DNA from: CAWAND01 sp963807065
Lineage (GTDB): Bacteria; Chloroflexota; Anaerolineae; Anaerolineales; E44-bin32
Assembly (NCBI GenBank): GCA_963807065.1
Contig: CAWDZQ010000004.1
Location: 1,178,001-1,242,000 of the forward strand
Direction: 5' to 3'
DNA: 64,000 nt
A program made the translations under genes and the position numbers. Below are positions 1 to 9,756 of this stretch, piece by piece; positions within the stretch are counted from its first letter, which is position 1; each line of letters opens with the position of its first letter. The notes under the pieces are model-generated. The model was given only the letters and a program-made list of their open reading frames with translations. It had not been told where the DNA came from and made no database searches.

Positions 1-1665
1 GCGGCCCTCATCGGCCGGTGGGCGGAAGGTGCTTTTCTGCTCTTTCTGTTCAGCCTGGGACATGCCCTGGAGCATGACGCCATGGGGCGGGCCAGGCGTA
101 ACATTCAGGCCCTGGCCGAACTCATGCCGCGCAAGGCACGCGTGCGGCGCAACGGGACGGAGGTCGAACGCCCCGTCGAAGACTTGCTGCGCGGTGATCG
201 GGTCGTGGTGCGCCCGGGTGAGCGGATCCCGGTCGACGGCCAGATTCTGGAGGGCAAGTCGGCCGTCGATCAAGGCTCGATTACCGGCGAGAGCTTGCCG
301 GTCGACCGCGGCCCGGGAGACAGCGTGTTCGCCGGCTCGATCAACGGGCAGGCAGTGCTGGCGGTAGAAGTCACCAAGCTGGCACACAACTCAACCCTGT
401 CGCGCGTGGTCCAGATGGTCGAGGAGGCCCAAACTCAAAAGTCGCCCACCCAGCGATTGACAGAGCGTTTCAGCCGCGTCTACGTGCCCATTGTCCTGAC
501 CGTGGTTGGCCTCACCGTCGCCGTTCCGCCGCTCATGGGCTGGCTGCCCTTCGACGAGTCCTTTCTGCGGGCCATGACTTTGCTCGTGGCGGCCTCACCT
601 TGCGCCCTGGCCATCTCCACCCCGGCGGCGGTGCTTTCGGGCGTCGCGCGAGCCGCACACACGGGCGTCTTGATCAAGGGCGGGGTGCATCTTGAGCACC
701 TCGGCCAGGTCAGCGCGGTGGCTTTCGACAAGACCGGTACCCTGACGCAGGGCCGCCCGGTGGTGACTGAGGTTGTCCCCATGCAGGGGTGGGACGAGGT
801 GGCGCTGCTGGCCTTGGCAGCGGCGGTCGAGGTCAACCTGACTCATCCCCTGGCACGCGCCATTGCCGACCGCGCCGAATCGGAGTCGATTGACTTTCCC
901 CCTGCGGCGGCGGTGGAGATGCTTGGCGGCCGGGGTGTCCTGGCCACGGTCGGCGGAGCAGCCGTGCTGGTGGGGAATCGCGAGTTGGTTGAGGCGAGAG
1001 ACGTCGAAATCCCCCAAGCGGCCTCCGAGCAGATCGAGCGCCTTCAATCGGAGGGCAAGACTGTGGTGCTTGTCGCGCATCGCCATATTCTGGCCGGGCT
1101 GCTCGCCCTGAGCGATCCGCCACGGCCGGAAGCTGAGCGGGTGTTGGCCCGCATGCGGGCCAACGGCATCACGGACCAGGTGATGCTGACCGGAGACAAC
1201 GCCCGCGTGGCCAAGGCTGTGGCCGACCAGCTTGGGATACTCGATGTCCGCTCCGAGCTGCTCCCAGAAGACAAGGTGGAGGCGGTGCGCCGGCTGGAGC
1301 AAAAGTATGTAGCCGTGGCGATGGTGGGCGACGGAGTGAACGACGCGCCAGCCATGGCCACGGCGACCGTGGGAATCGCCATGGGGGGCGCGGGCACAGA
1401 TGTAGCCCTCGAGTCTGCGGATGTGGTGCTGATGGCCGATGATCTGGACAAGCTCCCGATGGCCCTGGCGCTCGGCCGCCAGGCCCGCCGCATCATTCGG
1501 CAAAACGTGGTCATCGCTCTGGGCGTGATCGCCTTATTGATCCCTTCAGCGTTGTTGGGGTGGGCGACCATCGGCCCGGCGATCGTGTTTCACGAAGGCA
1601 GCACGCTGGTGGTGGTCGCCAATGGGCTGCGGCTGCTTCGCTTCTCACCCTCAGATGGAGGATGA
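1..1665 (+). CDS. P1B-4-type heavy-metal transporting ATPase (3' part, cut by window edge)
   Basis: This is a P-type ATPase that would export a transition metal (Co, Fe, Zn or similar) across the cytoplasmic membrane. The frame is open from base 1, so the first residues of the window already belong to it and the N-terminal membrane segments are missing. Visible in order are the actuator loop TGES (near 286-297), the membrane motif SPC at 595-603, the phosphorylation site DKTGTLT (near 727-747), the nucleotide-domain HP dipeptide (THPL, near 844), the hinge GDGVNDAP (near 1327-1350) and a last-helix HEGST at 1591-1605. In P1B ATPases an SPC in helix 4 paired with HEG(G/S)T in helix 6 marks subgroup P1B-4 (CoaT, CtpD, PfeT), not the CPC copper/zinc groups. 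The exact metal cannot be read from sequence. The next gene starts 225 bases later. Confidence 0.93.
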   Translation, partial: AALIGRWAEGAFLLFLFSLGHALEHDAMGRARRNIQALAELMPRKARVRRNGTEVERPVEDLLRGDRVVVRPGERIPVDGQILEGKSAVDQGSITGESLPVDRGPGDSVFAGSINGQAVLAVEVTKLAHNSTLSRVVQMVEEAQTQKSPTQRLTERFSRVYVPIVLTVVGLTVAVPPLMGWLPFDESFLRAMTLLVAASPCALAISTPAAVLSGVARAAHTGVLIKGGVHLEHLGQVSAVAFDKTGTLTQGRPVVTEVVPMQGWDEVALLALAAAVEVNLTHPLARAIADRAESESIDFPPAAAVEMLGGRGVLATVGGAAVLVGNRELVEARDVEIPQAASEQIERLQSEGKTVVLVAHRHILAGLLALSDPPRPEAERVLARMRANGITDQVMLTGDNARVAKAVADQLGILDVRSELLPEDKVEAVRRLEQKYVAVAMVGDGVNDAPAMATATVGIAMGGAGTDVALESADVVLMADDLDKLPMALALGRQARRIIRQNVVIALGVIALLIPSALLGWATIGPAIVFHEGSTLVVVANGLRLLRFSPSDGG

Positions 1666-1839
1666 CCCGGACAGGGCGCCGGATGCATGGCGCGCGGCGG
1701 CCGATTCTTGTTATCCTTAGAGAGCCAGACTGGGCATGACCCCCTTCGAGCAGCTCTAGAGGGGCTCGGGTTGGGATGGTCGGTGTCTCAGGGCGGATGT
1801 CTGTCCAACGTGGCCTCCCCCATCGTTCGTTGGAGATGG

Positions 1840-1858
1840 GGCCGGCGGGATGCCGGCC
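1840..1858 (+). other. GC-rich hairpin in the leader upstream of glgE
   Basis: A perfect 7-bp stem (GGCCGGC / GCCGGCC, loop GGGAT) lies about 32 bases before the GTG start of glgE, in the 225-base gap after the ATPase gene. It has no T-run, so it could be a weak terminator of the ATPase transcript or a 5' leader structure of the glg operon. No clear promoter hexamers were recognised. Confidence 0.3.
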
Positions 1859-1890
1859 AATAGCCAGCAAAGCATGGAGTCAGAAGATCG

Positions 1891-3885
1891 GTGAAACCAG
1901 AAGATGGGCGTCGCCGGGTGGTGATTGAGCACGTAACCCCGGAGATCGATGCCGGGCGTTACCCAATCAAGCGAACCGTCGGCGAGACCGTCAAGGTGGA
2001 AGCGGACATCTTCACCGACGGACACCATGCGATTTCTTGCCATCTACTGCACCGCAGGCACGGGTCATCGGGAGACTGGGCGCGCCTTCCCATGCACCCG
2101 CTGGGGAACGATCGCTGGCAAGGCGATTTTCTGGTCTCCGAGATGGGAATCGTCGAGTACAGCGTCGAGGCCTGGGTGGATGACTTCGTGACCTGGCAGC
2201 TCGACCTAGCCAAGCGGGTGGATGCCGGGCAGGACCTCAAACTGACCCTGAAAGTCGGCGCGGCGCTGGTCGCTGAAGCGGCAGCACGCGCCAGTGGACC
2301 GGACGCTGATCAGCTCATGCACTGGTCCGAAACGCTTGTCTCCACTCAGAAAGTTGCCCGGCGGATTGAGCTGGCGCTCAGCGATGATCTGAGGGAAGGC
2401 GTGGGACGTTTCCCAGATCGGAGCCACGCCTCACGCTATTCACGCGAGCTGCAGGTGGTCGTCGACCGGCTGAGGGCCGGTTACGGAGCGTGGTATGAAC
2501 TTTTCCCGCGCTCCACCTCGGATGACCCGTCCCGGCACGGGAACTTTGACAATGTCAAGGCCAAGCTGCCGGAATTGGCCGAGATGGGATTCGATGTGTT
2601 GTACCTGCCGCCAATTCACCCAATCGGCACGACCCATAGGAAAGGCCCTAACAACCGCCCCAACCCCCAGTCGGATGACCCCGGAAGCCCTTGGGCCATC
2701 GGCAGCCAGGAGGGCGGGCATATGGCCATTCATCCCGAGCTCGGATCGTTGGCCAGCTTCAAAGCCCTGATCAAGGCGGCCGATGAGCAGGGAATTGAGA
2801 TCGCCCTTGATCTGGCATTCCAGTGTTCGCCCGATCATCCCTACGTCAAAGAACACCCGGAGTGGTTCCGGGCGAGACCTGATGGGACCATCCAGTACGC
2901 AGAAAATCCTCCCAAGAAGTATGAAGACATCTACCCCTTCGATTTCGAGTCCGAGGCCTGGCCCTCGCTGTGGGATGAACTCAAACGCGTGGTGCTTTTC
3001 TGGGTGGATCAGGGTGTGCGCATCTTCCGAGTGGACAATCCCCACACAAAGCCCTTCACGTTCTGGGACTGGCTGATCGCCGAGGTCAAGTTGCAGCACC
3101 CCGACGTGCTCTTTTTGGCCGAAGCCTTCACGCGCCCCAAAGTAATGTATCGCCTGGCCAAGGGAGGCTTTACGCAGTCGTACACCTACTTCGCTTGGCG
3201 GAATACTGCCTGGGAACTTTCAGCGTACTTTGACGAGCTTGCCCACACGCAGGTGGCCGAGTTCTTCCGCCCTAACTTGTGGCCAAATACACCCGATATC
3301 CTGACCGCCTACCTGCAGACGGGAGGTCGGCCGGCGTTCGTGGCCCGGTTTGTCTTGGCAGCAACTCTCGGCGCCAGCTACGGGATCTATGGGCCGGCGT
3401 TTGAGGTGATGGAGAACAGGAGCTTTGCCACCGGCAGCGAGGAGTACCTCGACTCGGAGAAGTACCAAATCCGAGTGTGGGATCGTAAGGCGGCGAGGCC
3501 GATGCGCGATTTCATCGCCATGGTCAACCAGATCAGGCGTGACAATCCTGCCTTGCACAGTGATCGCCGGCTAACCCTTCACCCCATCGACAATCCGCAG
3601 ATGCTGTGCTATAGCAAGTCGACCCACGACCGGAGCAATGTCGTCTTGATGGTGATCAATCTCGATCCTTATCACACTCACTCCGGCTGGATCGAGCTCA
3701 ATCTGGATGCCCTGGGTGTCGAGCCGGGAGAGCCATTCCAGGCCCATGACTTGCTGACCGATACCCGTTATGCCTGGCGAGGGGGCAGGGCGTTCGTGCA
3801 GCTGGACCCCGGGGTGGTCCCGGCGCACATTTTTCGAATTCGCCGTCGGATCCGTACTGAGAGAGACTTCGAGTACTACCTCTGA
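1891..3885 (+). CDS. glgE: alpha-1,4-glucan:maltose-1-phosphate maltosyltransferase GlgE
   Basis: GlgE transfers maltosyl units from alpha-maltose-1-phosphate to the non-reducing end of alpha-1,4-glucans in the cytoplasm. The 664 residues match the family length. An N-terminal beta-sandwich region (about 1-110) and a helical insert precede a GH13 barrel with YLPPIHPIG, the long family-typical segment around residues 280-350 (CSPDHPYVKEHPEWF, then YAENPPKKYEDIYPFDF), FRVDNPHTKP with the nucleophile Asp382, and FLAEAFTRP with the acid/base Glu411. The GTG start is the first in frame and gives the expected N-terminus. The stop is 11 bases before treS and glgB follows, so the three are one operon making glucan from trehalose. 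Confidence 0.96.
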   Translation: MKPEDGRRRVVIEHVTPEIDAGRYPIKRTVGETVKVEADIFTDGHHAISCHLLHRRHGSSGDWARLPMHPLGNDRWQGDFLVSEMGIVEYSVEAWVDDFVTWQLDLAKRVDAGQDLKLTLKVGAALVAEAAARASGPDADQLMHWSETLVSTQKVARRIELALSDDLREGVGRFPDRSHASRYSRELQVVVDRLRAGYGAWYELFPRSTSDDPSRHGNFDNVKAKLPELAEMGFDVLYLPPIHPIGTTHRKGPNNRPNPQSDDPGSPWAIGSQEGGHMAIHPELGSLASFKALIKAADEQGIEIALDLAFQCSPDHPYVKEHPEWFRARPDGTIQYAENPPKKYEDIYPFDFESEAWPSLWDELKRVVLFWVDQGVRIFRVDNPHTKPFTFWDWLIAEVKLQHPDVLFLAEAFTRPKVMYRLAKGGFTQSYTYFAWRNTAWELSAYFDELAHTQVAEFFRPNLWPNTPDILTAYLQTGGRPAFVARFVLAATLGASYGIYGPAFEVMENRSFATGSEEYLDSEKYQIRVWDRKAARPMRDFIAMVNQIRRDNPALHSDRRLTLHPIDNPQMLCYSKSTHDRSNVVLMVINLDPYHTHSGWIELNLDALGVEPGEPFQAHDLLTDTRYAWRGGRAFVQLDPGVVPAHIFRIRRRIRTERDFEYYL

Positions 3886-3896
3886 AAGGACAAGGC

Positions 3897-6800
3897 ATGT
3901 CTGATCGGCCCGAGGCCACCCTTTTTGACTCAGGCCCCGATTGGTACAAGGACGCCATCATCTATGAGCTCCATGTGCGGGCCTTCAATGACAGCAACGC
4001 CGATGGGGTGGGCGATTTCAAGGGACTGCGGGAGAAGCTAGATTACCTGCAGGACCTGGGCGTGACGGCCGTATGGCTGCTGCCTTTCTATCCGTCCCCG
4101 TTGAAGGACGACGGCTACGATATCGCCGACTACGTGCATGTCCATGAGACCTACGGGTCGTTGAGGGACTTCAAGCAGTTCCTCAAAGAAGCCCACCGGC
4201 GTGGGATCCGCGTGATCACCGAGCTGGTGGTCAATCACACCTCAGATGAACACCCGTGGTTCAAACGCGCCCGCAGCGCCGCTCCGGACAACCGTTGGCG
4301 GAACTTTTACGTGTGGAGCGACACGCCAGACCGATATGAAGAAGCCCGGATTATCTTCAAGGACTTCGAAGCTTCCAACTGGAGCTGGGATCGCAAAGCC
4401 GGCGCCTATTTTTGGCACCGATTTTACAGTCACCAACCCGACCTGAATTTTGACAACCCGGAGGTCCACCAGGCCATCATGAAGGCCATGGACTTCTGGC
4501 TCGACCTGGGGGTGGACGGCTTGCGGCTGGATGCCGTGCCCTATCTTTATGAGCGGGAGGGCACCAACTGCGAAAACCTCCCCGAGACTCACGAGTTCCT
4601 GAGGGTCCTTCGCAAGCGGGTCGATGACCACTACGGGGATCGCATGCTGCTGGCCGAGGCCAATCAGTGGCCCGAAGATTCCGTGGCCTATTTTGGCAAG
4701 GGCGATGAATGCCACATGGCGTTCCATTTTCCCTTGATGCCACGCCTGTTCATGGCCGTGCAGCTCGAGGACCGGTTCCCTCTCATCGATATCCTGGAGC
4801 AGACTCCCGATATCCCCCCCACCGCGCAGTGGGCGATCTTCCTGCGCAACCATGACGAGCTGACGCTGGAGATGGTGACCGACGAGGAACGGGACTACAT
4901 GGTGCGCGCCTACGCTCAAGATCAGCAGGCCCGGATCAATTTGGGAATCCGTCGCCGCCTGGCGCCTTTGCTGGGCAACAACCGGCGTAAGATCGAGCTC
5001 ATGAATGGCCTGCTGTTCTCATTGCCGGGGACCCCGGTGCTCTACTACGGCGATGAGATCGGGATGGGCGACAACATCTACCTCGGCGACCGCAACGGCG
5101 TACGGACGCCGATGCAGTGGAGTTCTGACCGCAACGCCGGATTTTCACGCGCCAATCCCCAGCAGTTATTTCTCCCCGTGATCATCGACCCCGAGTACCA
5201 CTTCGAAACCGTTAACGTCGAGGCGCAGCAGAACAGCGCCCATTCCCTTCTCTGGTGGACCAAACGCTTGATTGCCCTGCGTAAGCGCTACCGCGCCTTC
5301 AGCCGGGGCAAGATTCGTTTCCTACAACCCGACAACCGCAAGGTGCTGGCCTTCATCAGGAGCCACGAGGACGAACTGGTCCTGGTGGTCTGCAACCTAT
5401 CTCGCTTTTCGCAGTTTGTTGAATTGGATTTGTCATTCTTCAACGGCATGGTCCCGGTTGAGTTGTTCGGAAGGACCCGCTTCCCGCCGATCGGTGAGCT
5501 GCCCTATTTCGTCACGCTCGGGCCGCATTCGTTCTACTGGTTCTTGCTCGAACAGCCACGTGTCGATGGCGAGCCCGTGGCGCTCTCGACCGTCGAAGAA
5601 GGAATCCCGGAGCTGGCCGTCTCCGATACGTGGGAGGCGATTCTCCAGCCGCGGCTGCGGGCCAGGCTGGAGACCTACCTCTCCAGTTTCTTGCTTCAGC
5701 AGCGCTGGTTTGGGGGCAAGAGCCGTGAGATCCGAGGAATCTCGCTGAGGGATGACATCCCGTTTCACGCCAATGGGCAGAAGGCGCATTGGATCCTGGC
5801 CGACGTCGAGTACGTCGACGGCGACCCGGAAACCTACGCTGTGCCGCTGATCTTCGCTGGAGACGAACGGGCCATCGCCATTGGCCGTCACACACCGCAC
5901 CTGGTGTTGGCGCGTACCGTGTCCAAGTCAGTGGATCAGACGGGGGTCGTGTTCGATGCGCTTCGCGACCCTGCCTTCGCCGTCAGCCTGTTGGATACCA
6001 TCCAGCATCGGCGGCGGGCTAAGGATGGCCAAGGGGACATCTTTGGGACCTCCACGGCGCGTTTCGCAGCCCTCCGTGGTCCGGAGTTTGTGCCCCTGGA
6101 GCCTCAATTCCCCCGGGCGGAACAAAGTAATTCGTCGGTGGTGTTTGGGGACCGGCTCATCCTAAAGATCTTCCGCCGCATGGATGCGGGGCTCAACCCT
6201 GATCTTGAAATCAGCCGATTTTTGACCATGCGCCATTTCGAGCATGTCGCCCCGTTGGCGGGCGCCCTCGAGTACCAGTCAGGGCGCGGAGAGCCAGCCA
6301 CCCTTGGGCTGCTGCAGGGTTACGTCCCTAACCACGGAGATGCCTGGAGGTTCAGCTTGGATTTCTTGGGGCGTTTCTTCGAAGATGTGCTGGCCCAGCC
6401 GGTTCAAGGGGACGGTGTGCCCTGGATGCCTTCTGATCAACATCAGCTGGAGTATGTCGGAGCAGAGCTGCCTCCGGAAGTCAAGGGGCTGATCGGCACA
6501 TACCTCGATTCGGCGCAGTTGCTCGGCCAGCGCACGGCAGAACTCCATCTGGCCCTGGCCTCTGAAGCCGACGATCCGGCTTTTGCCCCCGAGCGGTTGA
6601 CAAGGCTGAAACAGCGCGCCCTGTACCAGTCGATGAGGAGTTCAGCTCGACTGTCGTTCCAGATGCTGCGAAAGGCGTCCCGGACGATGCCCGAGGAACT
6701 CAGTGAGCTGGCACACCAGGTGGCCGGTCTGGAAGAGGGCATCCTCGACCGGTTCCGCCTTTTGGCTTCGCACAAGATCGATGCCTGCCTGATCCGATGC

Positions 6801-7262
6801 CACGGTGACTACCATCTGGGCCAGGTGCTCAACACCGGCAAGGATTTCGTGATCATTGATTTTGAAGGGGAGCCCGCTAGGCCCCTTACCGAGCGGCGGC
6901 TCAAGCGTTCGCCGCTTCGTGACGTGGCCGGCATGATCCGGTCTTTCCACTATGCAGGTTACGCCGCCCTTTTCAACCGGGAAATGGGGGGCGTGCGTGC
7001 GGAGGATCAGCAGGCGCTTGAACCCTGGGCGCGCTATTGGGCGGAATGGTCGACGGTGGCATTCCTCAAAGGCTACCTTGAGGCCGCCGAGGGTGCGGTC
7101 TTCCTGCCCTCGCCGCAGGAAGATTTGGCGCTCATGCTGGATGCCTTTCGGCTGGACAAGGCCATGTACGAGATGCGCTATGAGCTGGACAACCGACCGA
7201 ATTGGTTGAGAATCCCGCTCAAAGGTGTGCTTGACATGATGAATAATATCGATCAGCAGTGA
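3897..7262 (+). CDS. treS: trehalose synthase / maltokinase fusion (TreS-Mak)
   Basis: This 1121-residue two-domain enzyme isomerises trehalose to maltose and phosphorylates maltose with ATP to maltose-1-phosphate, the substrate of the neighbouring GlgE. Residues about 15-560 are a GH13 trehalose synthase with NHTSDEHPWF, nucleophile Asp212 in GLRLDAVPYL, acid Glu254 in LLAEANQWPED and Asp320 in LRNHDELT. Residues about 580-1115 are the maltokinase (aminoglycoside-phosphotransferase-like fold), with SVVFGDRLILKIFRR as the ATP-lysine strand, CHGDYHLGQVL (His969, Asp971) as the catalytic loop and IIDFEGEP as the metal-binding motif. Fusion of the two activities is known in several phyla and channels maltose directly to the kinase. 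ATG start 11 bases after glgE, preceded by AAGGACAAGGC. Confidence 0.96.
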   Translation: MSDRPEATLFDSGPDWYKDAIIYELHVRAFNDSNADGVGDFKGLREKLDYLQDLGVTAVWLLPFYPSPLKDDGYDIADYVHVHETYGSLRDFKQFLKEAHRRGIRVITELVVNHTSDEHPWFKRARSAAPDNRWRNFYVWSDTPDRYEEARIIFKDFEASNWSWDRKAGAYFWHRFYSHQPDLNFDNPEVHQAIMKAMDFWLDLGVDGLRLDAVPYLYEREGTNCENLPETHEFLRVLRKRVDDHYGDRMLLAEANQWPEDSVAYFGKGDECHMAFHFPLMPRLFMAVQLEDRFPLIDILEQTPDIPPTAQWAIFLRNHDELTLEMVTDEERDYMVRAYAQDQQARINLGIRRRLAPLLGNNRRKIELMNGLLFSLPGTPVLYYGDEIGMGDNIYLGDRNGVRTPMQWSSDRNAGFSRANPQQLFLPVIIDPEYHFETVNVEAQQNSAHSLLWWTKRLIALRKRYRAFSRGKIRFLQPDNRKVLAFIRSHEDELVLVVCNLSRFSQFVELDLSFFNGMVPVELFGRTRFPPIGELPYFVTLGPHSFYWFLLEQPRVDGEPVALSTVEEGIPELAVSDTWEAILQPRLRARLETYLSSFLLQQRWFGGKSREIRGISLRDDIPFHANGQKAHWILADVEYVDGDPETYAVPLIFAGDERAIAIGRHTPHLVLARTVSKSVDQTGVVFDALRDPAFAVSLLDTIQHRRRAKDGQGDIFGTSTARFAALRGPEFVPLEPQFPRAEQSNSSVVFGDRLILKIFRRMDAGLNPDLEISRFLTMRHFEHVAPLAGALEYQSGRGEPATLGLLQGYVPNHGDAWRFSLDFLGRFFEDVLAQPVQGDGVPWMPSDQHQLEYVGAELPPEVKGLIGTYLDSAQLLGQRTAELHLALASEADDPAFAPERLTRLKQRALYQSMRSSARLSFQMLRKASRTMPEELSELAHQVAGLEEGILDRFRLLASHKIDACLIRCHGDYHLGQVLNTGKDFVIIDFEGEPARPLTERRLKRSPLRDVAGMIRSFHYAGYAALFNREMGGVRAEDQQALEPWARYWAEWSTVAFLKGYLEAAEGAVFLPSPQEDLALMLDAFRLDKAMYEMRYELDNRPNWLRIPLKGVLDMMNNIDQQ

Positions 7263-7311
7263 TGTCCATTATCGAAGATGACGCCGTTTTTAGGTTGTGA
7301 AGGAGCAGCGA

Positions 7312-9267
7312 GTGAGTCCCCCCAAGAAAGCGCACCCTCAAGCGAGCGGTCATCCGTCCCCATCCGTCATTGCAACCGACCTTCTGACTGCCGATGACCT
7401 GTACCTGTTCAATGAAGGGTCGCACTTCAAGCTCTACGAGAAGCTCGGCGCCCACACGGGAGAGGTCGAAGGCCGGGCGGGGGTGCACTTCGCCGTTTGG
7501 GCGCCTGACGCTGAGCGGATTTCGGTGATCGGGGACTTCAACGGCTGGAAACCGGGGGCGCACGTGCTCTCGCCCAAGGGAGAGTCTGGAATCTGGACCG
7601 GATTTGTGACCGGATTGCCGGCCGGCAGCGTTTACAAATACAAGGTCGAGTCGCGCTATGCCGGCTACAAAGTAGAAAAGGCCGATCCCTTCGCCTTCTC
7701 CAGCGAGGTCCCTCCCAAAACGGCATCCGTTGTATGGGACCTGGCGTACGCATGGGGTGACGAGGACTGGACGTCGGCGCGTGGCGAAGCCCACGCGCTC
7801 GAGGACCCGGTCTCGATTTACGAAATGCACCTCGGTTCGTGGCGACGCGTCCCTGAAGAGGGCAACCGTTCGCTCACCTACCGTGAGCTGGCGGCTGAGC
7901 TCGTGCCCTATCTGACCCGGCTCGGCTACACCCACGTCGAATTCATGCCCATCATGGAGCATCCATTCGCCGGGTCCTGGGGCTACCAGGTCACGGGTTA
8001 CTTCGCACCCACCAGCCGGTTCGGGACGCCGCAGGACTTCATGTATCTGGTCGATCAGCTACATCAGGCGGGAATCGGGGTGATCCTGGATTGGGTTCCG
8101 TCGCACTTCCCGTCCGATGAGCACGGACTGGCCTATTTCGACGGCACGCATCTCTATGAGCATGCCGACCGGCGCAAGGGATTCCATCCAGACTGGCAGA
8201 GTTACATCTTCAACTACGGCCGCAACGAGATCCGCTCATTCCTGATCAGCAGCGCGCAGTTCTGGCTCGACCTCTATCACGTCGACGGGTTGAGAGTTGA
8301 CGCTGTGGCCTCGATGCTCTACCTGGATTACTCGCGGAAAGCAGGGGAGTGGATTCCCAACCCACACGGAGGCAACGAGAATCTGGAAGCCATAGACCTG
8401 CTGCGCCGGATGAACGAGGCGGTTTATCAGGGAAATCCCGGCGTGCAAACCATCGCCGAGGAATCCACCGCCTGGCCCATGGTTTCCCGGCCAACCTATC
8501 TGGGCGGGCTCGGTTTTGGGATGAAGTGGGATATGGGCTGGATGCACGATACACTCGAGTATATTCAGCATGACCCGGTGCACCGCAAGTTTCATCACAA
8601 CCGGCTGTCTTTCCGCATGATCTATGCGTTCAACGAGAACTTCGTGTTGGCACTTTCCCACGACGAAGTGGTGCACGGGAAGGGGTCCCTGGTTAACAAA
8701 ATGCCGGGGGATAGCTGGCAAAAGCTGGCCAACCTGCGCGCCTTGCTGGGCTACATGTATGGCCAGCCGGGGAAGAAGCTGCTCTTCATGGGGGGCGAGT
8801 TCGGGCAGTGGAACGAGTGGAATCATGACAGCAGCCTGGACTGGCATCTGCTCAACGATCCGGCGCATGCCGGCATGGAGCGGTGGGTTGCCGACCTCAA
8901 CCACGTTTATCGCCAGCAGCCGGCGCTGTACCAGGTCGATTTCGAGCCCGCCGGATTCGAATGGGCGGACGCCAACGATTGGGAACAGAGCGTGATCAGC
9001 TTCGTGCGTCACGACCGGGACCATCAAGAGTCCGTCATGGTGATCGCCAATTTCACGCCGGTGGTGCGTGAAGGCTACCGGGTAGGCGTCCCCGACCGCG
9101 GGGTGTGGCGCGAGTTGCTGAACAGTGACGCCGAAGTCTATGGGGGCAGCGGCGTTGGCAACATGGGCGAAGCCAAGGCGCGCCCTATCCCATCCCATGG
9201 GCATGACTACTCCCTTTCGCTGAGGCTGCCGCCTCTTGGAGTCCTCTTTCTCAAGTACGCCGGCTGA
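7312..9267 (+). CDS. glgB: 1,4-alpha-glucan branching enzyme GlgB
   Basis: GlgB cuts alpha-1,4 chains and re-attaches them as alpha-1,6 branches, giving GlgE more non-reducing ends. The start is placed at the GTG at 7312 because a perfect AAGGAG (7300-7305) sits six bases before it; the upstream in-frame GTG at 7297 would contain that ribosome-binding site. The 651 residues comprise a CBM48 early-set domain (about 35-135, HFAVWAPDAERISVIGDFN), a GH13 barrel with GSWGYQVTGYFAPTSRFG, nucleophile Asp330 in GLRVDAVASM, acid motif IAEEST and LSHDEVVHGKGSL, and a C-terminal all-beta domain. Third gene of the glgE-treS-glgB operon. No glgA or glgC lies in the window. Confidence 0.96.
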   Translation: MSPPKKAHPQASGHPSPSVIATDLLTADDLYLFNEGSHFKLYEKLGAHTGEVEGRAGVHFAVWAPDAERISVIGDFNGWKPGAHVLSPKGESGIWTGFVTGLPAGSVYKYKVESRYAGYKVEKADPFAFSSEVPPKTASVVWDLAYAWGDEDWTSARGEAHALEDPVSIYEMHLGSWRRVPEEGNRSLTYRELAAELVPYLTRLGYTHVEFMPIMEHPFAGSWGYQVTGYFAPTSRFGTPQDFMYLVDQLHQAGIGVILDWVPSHFPSDEHGLAYFDGTHLYEHADRRKGFHPDWQSYIFNYGRNEIRSFLISSAQFWLDLYHVDGLRVDAVASMLYLDYSRKAGEWIPNPHGGNENLEAIDLLRRMNEAVYQGNPGVQTIAEESTAWPMVSRPTYLGGLGFGMKWDMGWMHDTLEYIQHDPVHRKFHHNRLSFRMIYAFNENFVLALSHDEVVHGKGSLVNKMPGDSWQKLANLRALLGYMYGQPGKKLLFMGGEFGQWNEWNHDSSLDWHLLNDPAHAGMERWVADLNHVYRQQPALYQVDFEPAGFEWADANDWEQSVISFVRHDRDHQESVMVIANFTPVVREGYRVGVPDRGVWRELLNSDAEVYGGSGVGNMGEAKARPIPSHGHDYSLSLRLPPLGVLFLKYAG

Positions 9268-9405
9268 TGCGCCAGGGCATTTGTGAACTTCGTTCGATGT
9301 TAGGATGAAGGTATCGCGCAGTCCAAGGCCAACTCTGGCATTGCGGTGCCCGGCTTGGGCTTGTGCTGCGCCATCTCGAACTACCGCCGGAAGGAGAATC
9401 TGACC

Positions 9406-9615
9406 ATGACCACTGTCAATTCCGTTGGCAACACGGCCGGCAAAATCTGGACCTATCTCGAGAAACATGGGCGCTCAAGCGTCAGCGCCGTCGAGAAAGC
9501 GGCCAATGCTCCCAAGCGTGAGATCCAGATGGCCATCGGCTGGCTGGCCCGCGAAGGCAAGATTGAGCTGGCCGAGGACAAGCGCACGCTGTACGTCTGG
9601 CTGAAAGGCCAGTAG
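9406..9615 (+). CDS. small winged-helix domain protein (DUF2582-like)
   Basis: A 69-residue protein that resembles the stand-alone winged-helix family PF10771 (DUF2582). Visible are KIWTYLEKHGRSSVSAVEK followed by a recognition-type helix, then AIGWLAREGKIELAED and a final strand TLYVWLKG, the usual order for this tiny fold. The ATG at 9406 is chosen because AAGGAGAA lies eight bases upstream. The family is presumed nucleic-acid binding but has no established target. It stands alone, with 138 bases before it and 141 after it. A degenerate half-palindrome (TTTGTGAAC near 9288) lies in the upstream gap. Confidence 0.8.
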   Translation: MTTVNSVGNTAGKIWTYLEKHGRSSVSAVEKAANAPKREIQMAIGWLAREGKIELAEDKRTLYVWLKGQ

Positions 9616-9756
9616 ATCGGAGACACCCGTCAGCGCTGGATCCAAAACGGCTGATGAAGGGCATCCAGATACCGCCCTTGAGATATGCGCCGGGCGAGGC
9701 CTGGTCGGCAATACGAGGGTCGCGAAGGTTCTGGTTGCCCACCCCACGAGGAAACC

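Noticed and set aside
9286..9303. Sixth palindrome copy (TTTGTGAACTTCGTTCGATG)
   Set aside because: Only the left half-site matches; the right half is too degraded to count.
8236..9468. 410-codon open frame antisense to glgB
   Set aside because: Shadow of a certain GlgB gene; no start signal or motif.
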